A stretch of 31,628 nt of DNA from Hypsibius dujardini (taxonomy: Eukaryota > Tardigrada > Eutardigrada > Parachela > Hypsibiidae): assembly GCA_001579985.1 (NCBI GenBank), contig LRSR01007708.1, forward strand, positions 1 through 31,628. Reading direction: 5' to 3'. The translations under genes and the position numbers were made by a program. The notes under the pieces were generated by a model. The model was not told where the DNA came from. It did not search any database and worked only from the letters and a program-made list of their open reading frames with translations. Positions 31,340 to 31,628 of the stretch are shown here, piece by piece; within the stretch, counting starts at the first letter, position 1, and the number at the start of each line of letters is the position of its first letter.

Positions 31340-31628
31340 CTCTAAAAATTAAATTTGGAATCGACTGGCCTCAGTAGAATTCCTATTGGATTTCAGGGGG
31401 CGGAGTTACAGATATTTCGTGGGACTGACATGAAAATTACGAGTAGGGTGGCAGGAAATGACCCACAGCCCCGCCCCTTCACACCCAAAACTTATTCTGC
31501 CTATGCCAATCAATTTCAGACTGAGTTTTAAGAGGGATTATGTCAAAAATTGTCAAATAAAATTGTTTCTGATAATCGACTTTTGTAAATTAAAAATCAG
31601 GGAAACTGGAACCTTCCATCGTTTCCCC
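31340..31628. mobile_element. Partial copy of the 23156-23719 fold-back family
   Basis: It shares the block around GCCAATCAATTTCA (GCCAATCGATTTCA in the other copy), the AATCGACTGGCCTCAG versus AATTGATTGGCATCAG block, and a GGAACCTTCCATCGTTTCCC-like end matching GGAATCTTTCATTGTTTTCCC. It is cut by the window edge. Confidence 0.55.

Noticed and set aside
1-31628. tRNA, rRNA, CRISPR arrays, bacterial-type operons or viral genes
   Set aside because: None was recognised on either strand by eye; the intron-bearing animal genes make the prokaryotic features irrelevant.

Overview
This is nuclear DNA from an animal. Genes are split by GT-AG introns, intergenic DNA is AT-rich with many short inverted-repeat elements, and three genes have recognisable metazoan orthologues or families: mitochondrial ribosomal protein mL40, NDUFA4 and a PAR/CES-2-type bZIP factor. 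A QWGYGG-type glycine-rich secreted peptide and a short collagen-like protein point to an ecdysozoan invertebrate. A tardigrade or nematode-like animal would fit, but this is inference; no marker in the window fixes the phylum.

Layout. 1-720 holds a terminal-inverted-repeat element. 741-3254 (-) is a two-exon rhodopsin-like GPCR whose intron carries a second such element. 5500-6409 (-) is a two-exon secreted precursor with a His-rich pro-region, an R-D-R-R cleavage site and a QWGYGG glycine-rich tail. 7805-8510 is a composite fold-back element ending at the broken 5' edge of 8504-10031 (+), a decayed three-exon GPCR. 10214-12098 (-) is a seven-exon secreted astacin-like protein whose active site has been lost. 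13374-15035 (-) is MRPL40 in four exons, head to head with NDUFA4 at 15968-16234 (+). 16235-24600 has no gene; it is repeats plus several more complex islands upstream of the bZIP gene (promoter near 24600, coding exons 25150-28659, +). 29429-30100 is another fold-back element, 30316-30777 (-) is a short collagen-like secreted protein, and the window ends in a partial copy of a fold-back family also seen at 23156-23719.

Exons were assigned by protein similarity, GT-AG boundaries and reading phase. For the four genes that needed splicing and look intact (GPCR 1, the QWGYGG precursor, the astacin-like gene, MRPL40), and for the bZIP gene, all phases close without conflict. The second GPCR needs two frameshifts and is called a pseudogene.

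Most notable: (1) an astacin fold with its disulfide cysteines kept but two of three zinc ligands, the catalytic glutamate and the Met-turn methionine replaced; (2) a QWGYGG antimicrobial-type peptide released from an unusual His/Asp-rich precursor; (3) degenerate CTGT/ACAG tetranucleotide tracts sitting in introns of five different genes, often right beside the splice donor; (4) a population of transposase-less inverted-repeat elements, mostly 0.55-0.72 kb. The genes are unrelated in function and no operon-like cooperation is evident, apart from two mitochondrial genes being divergent neighbours.
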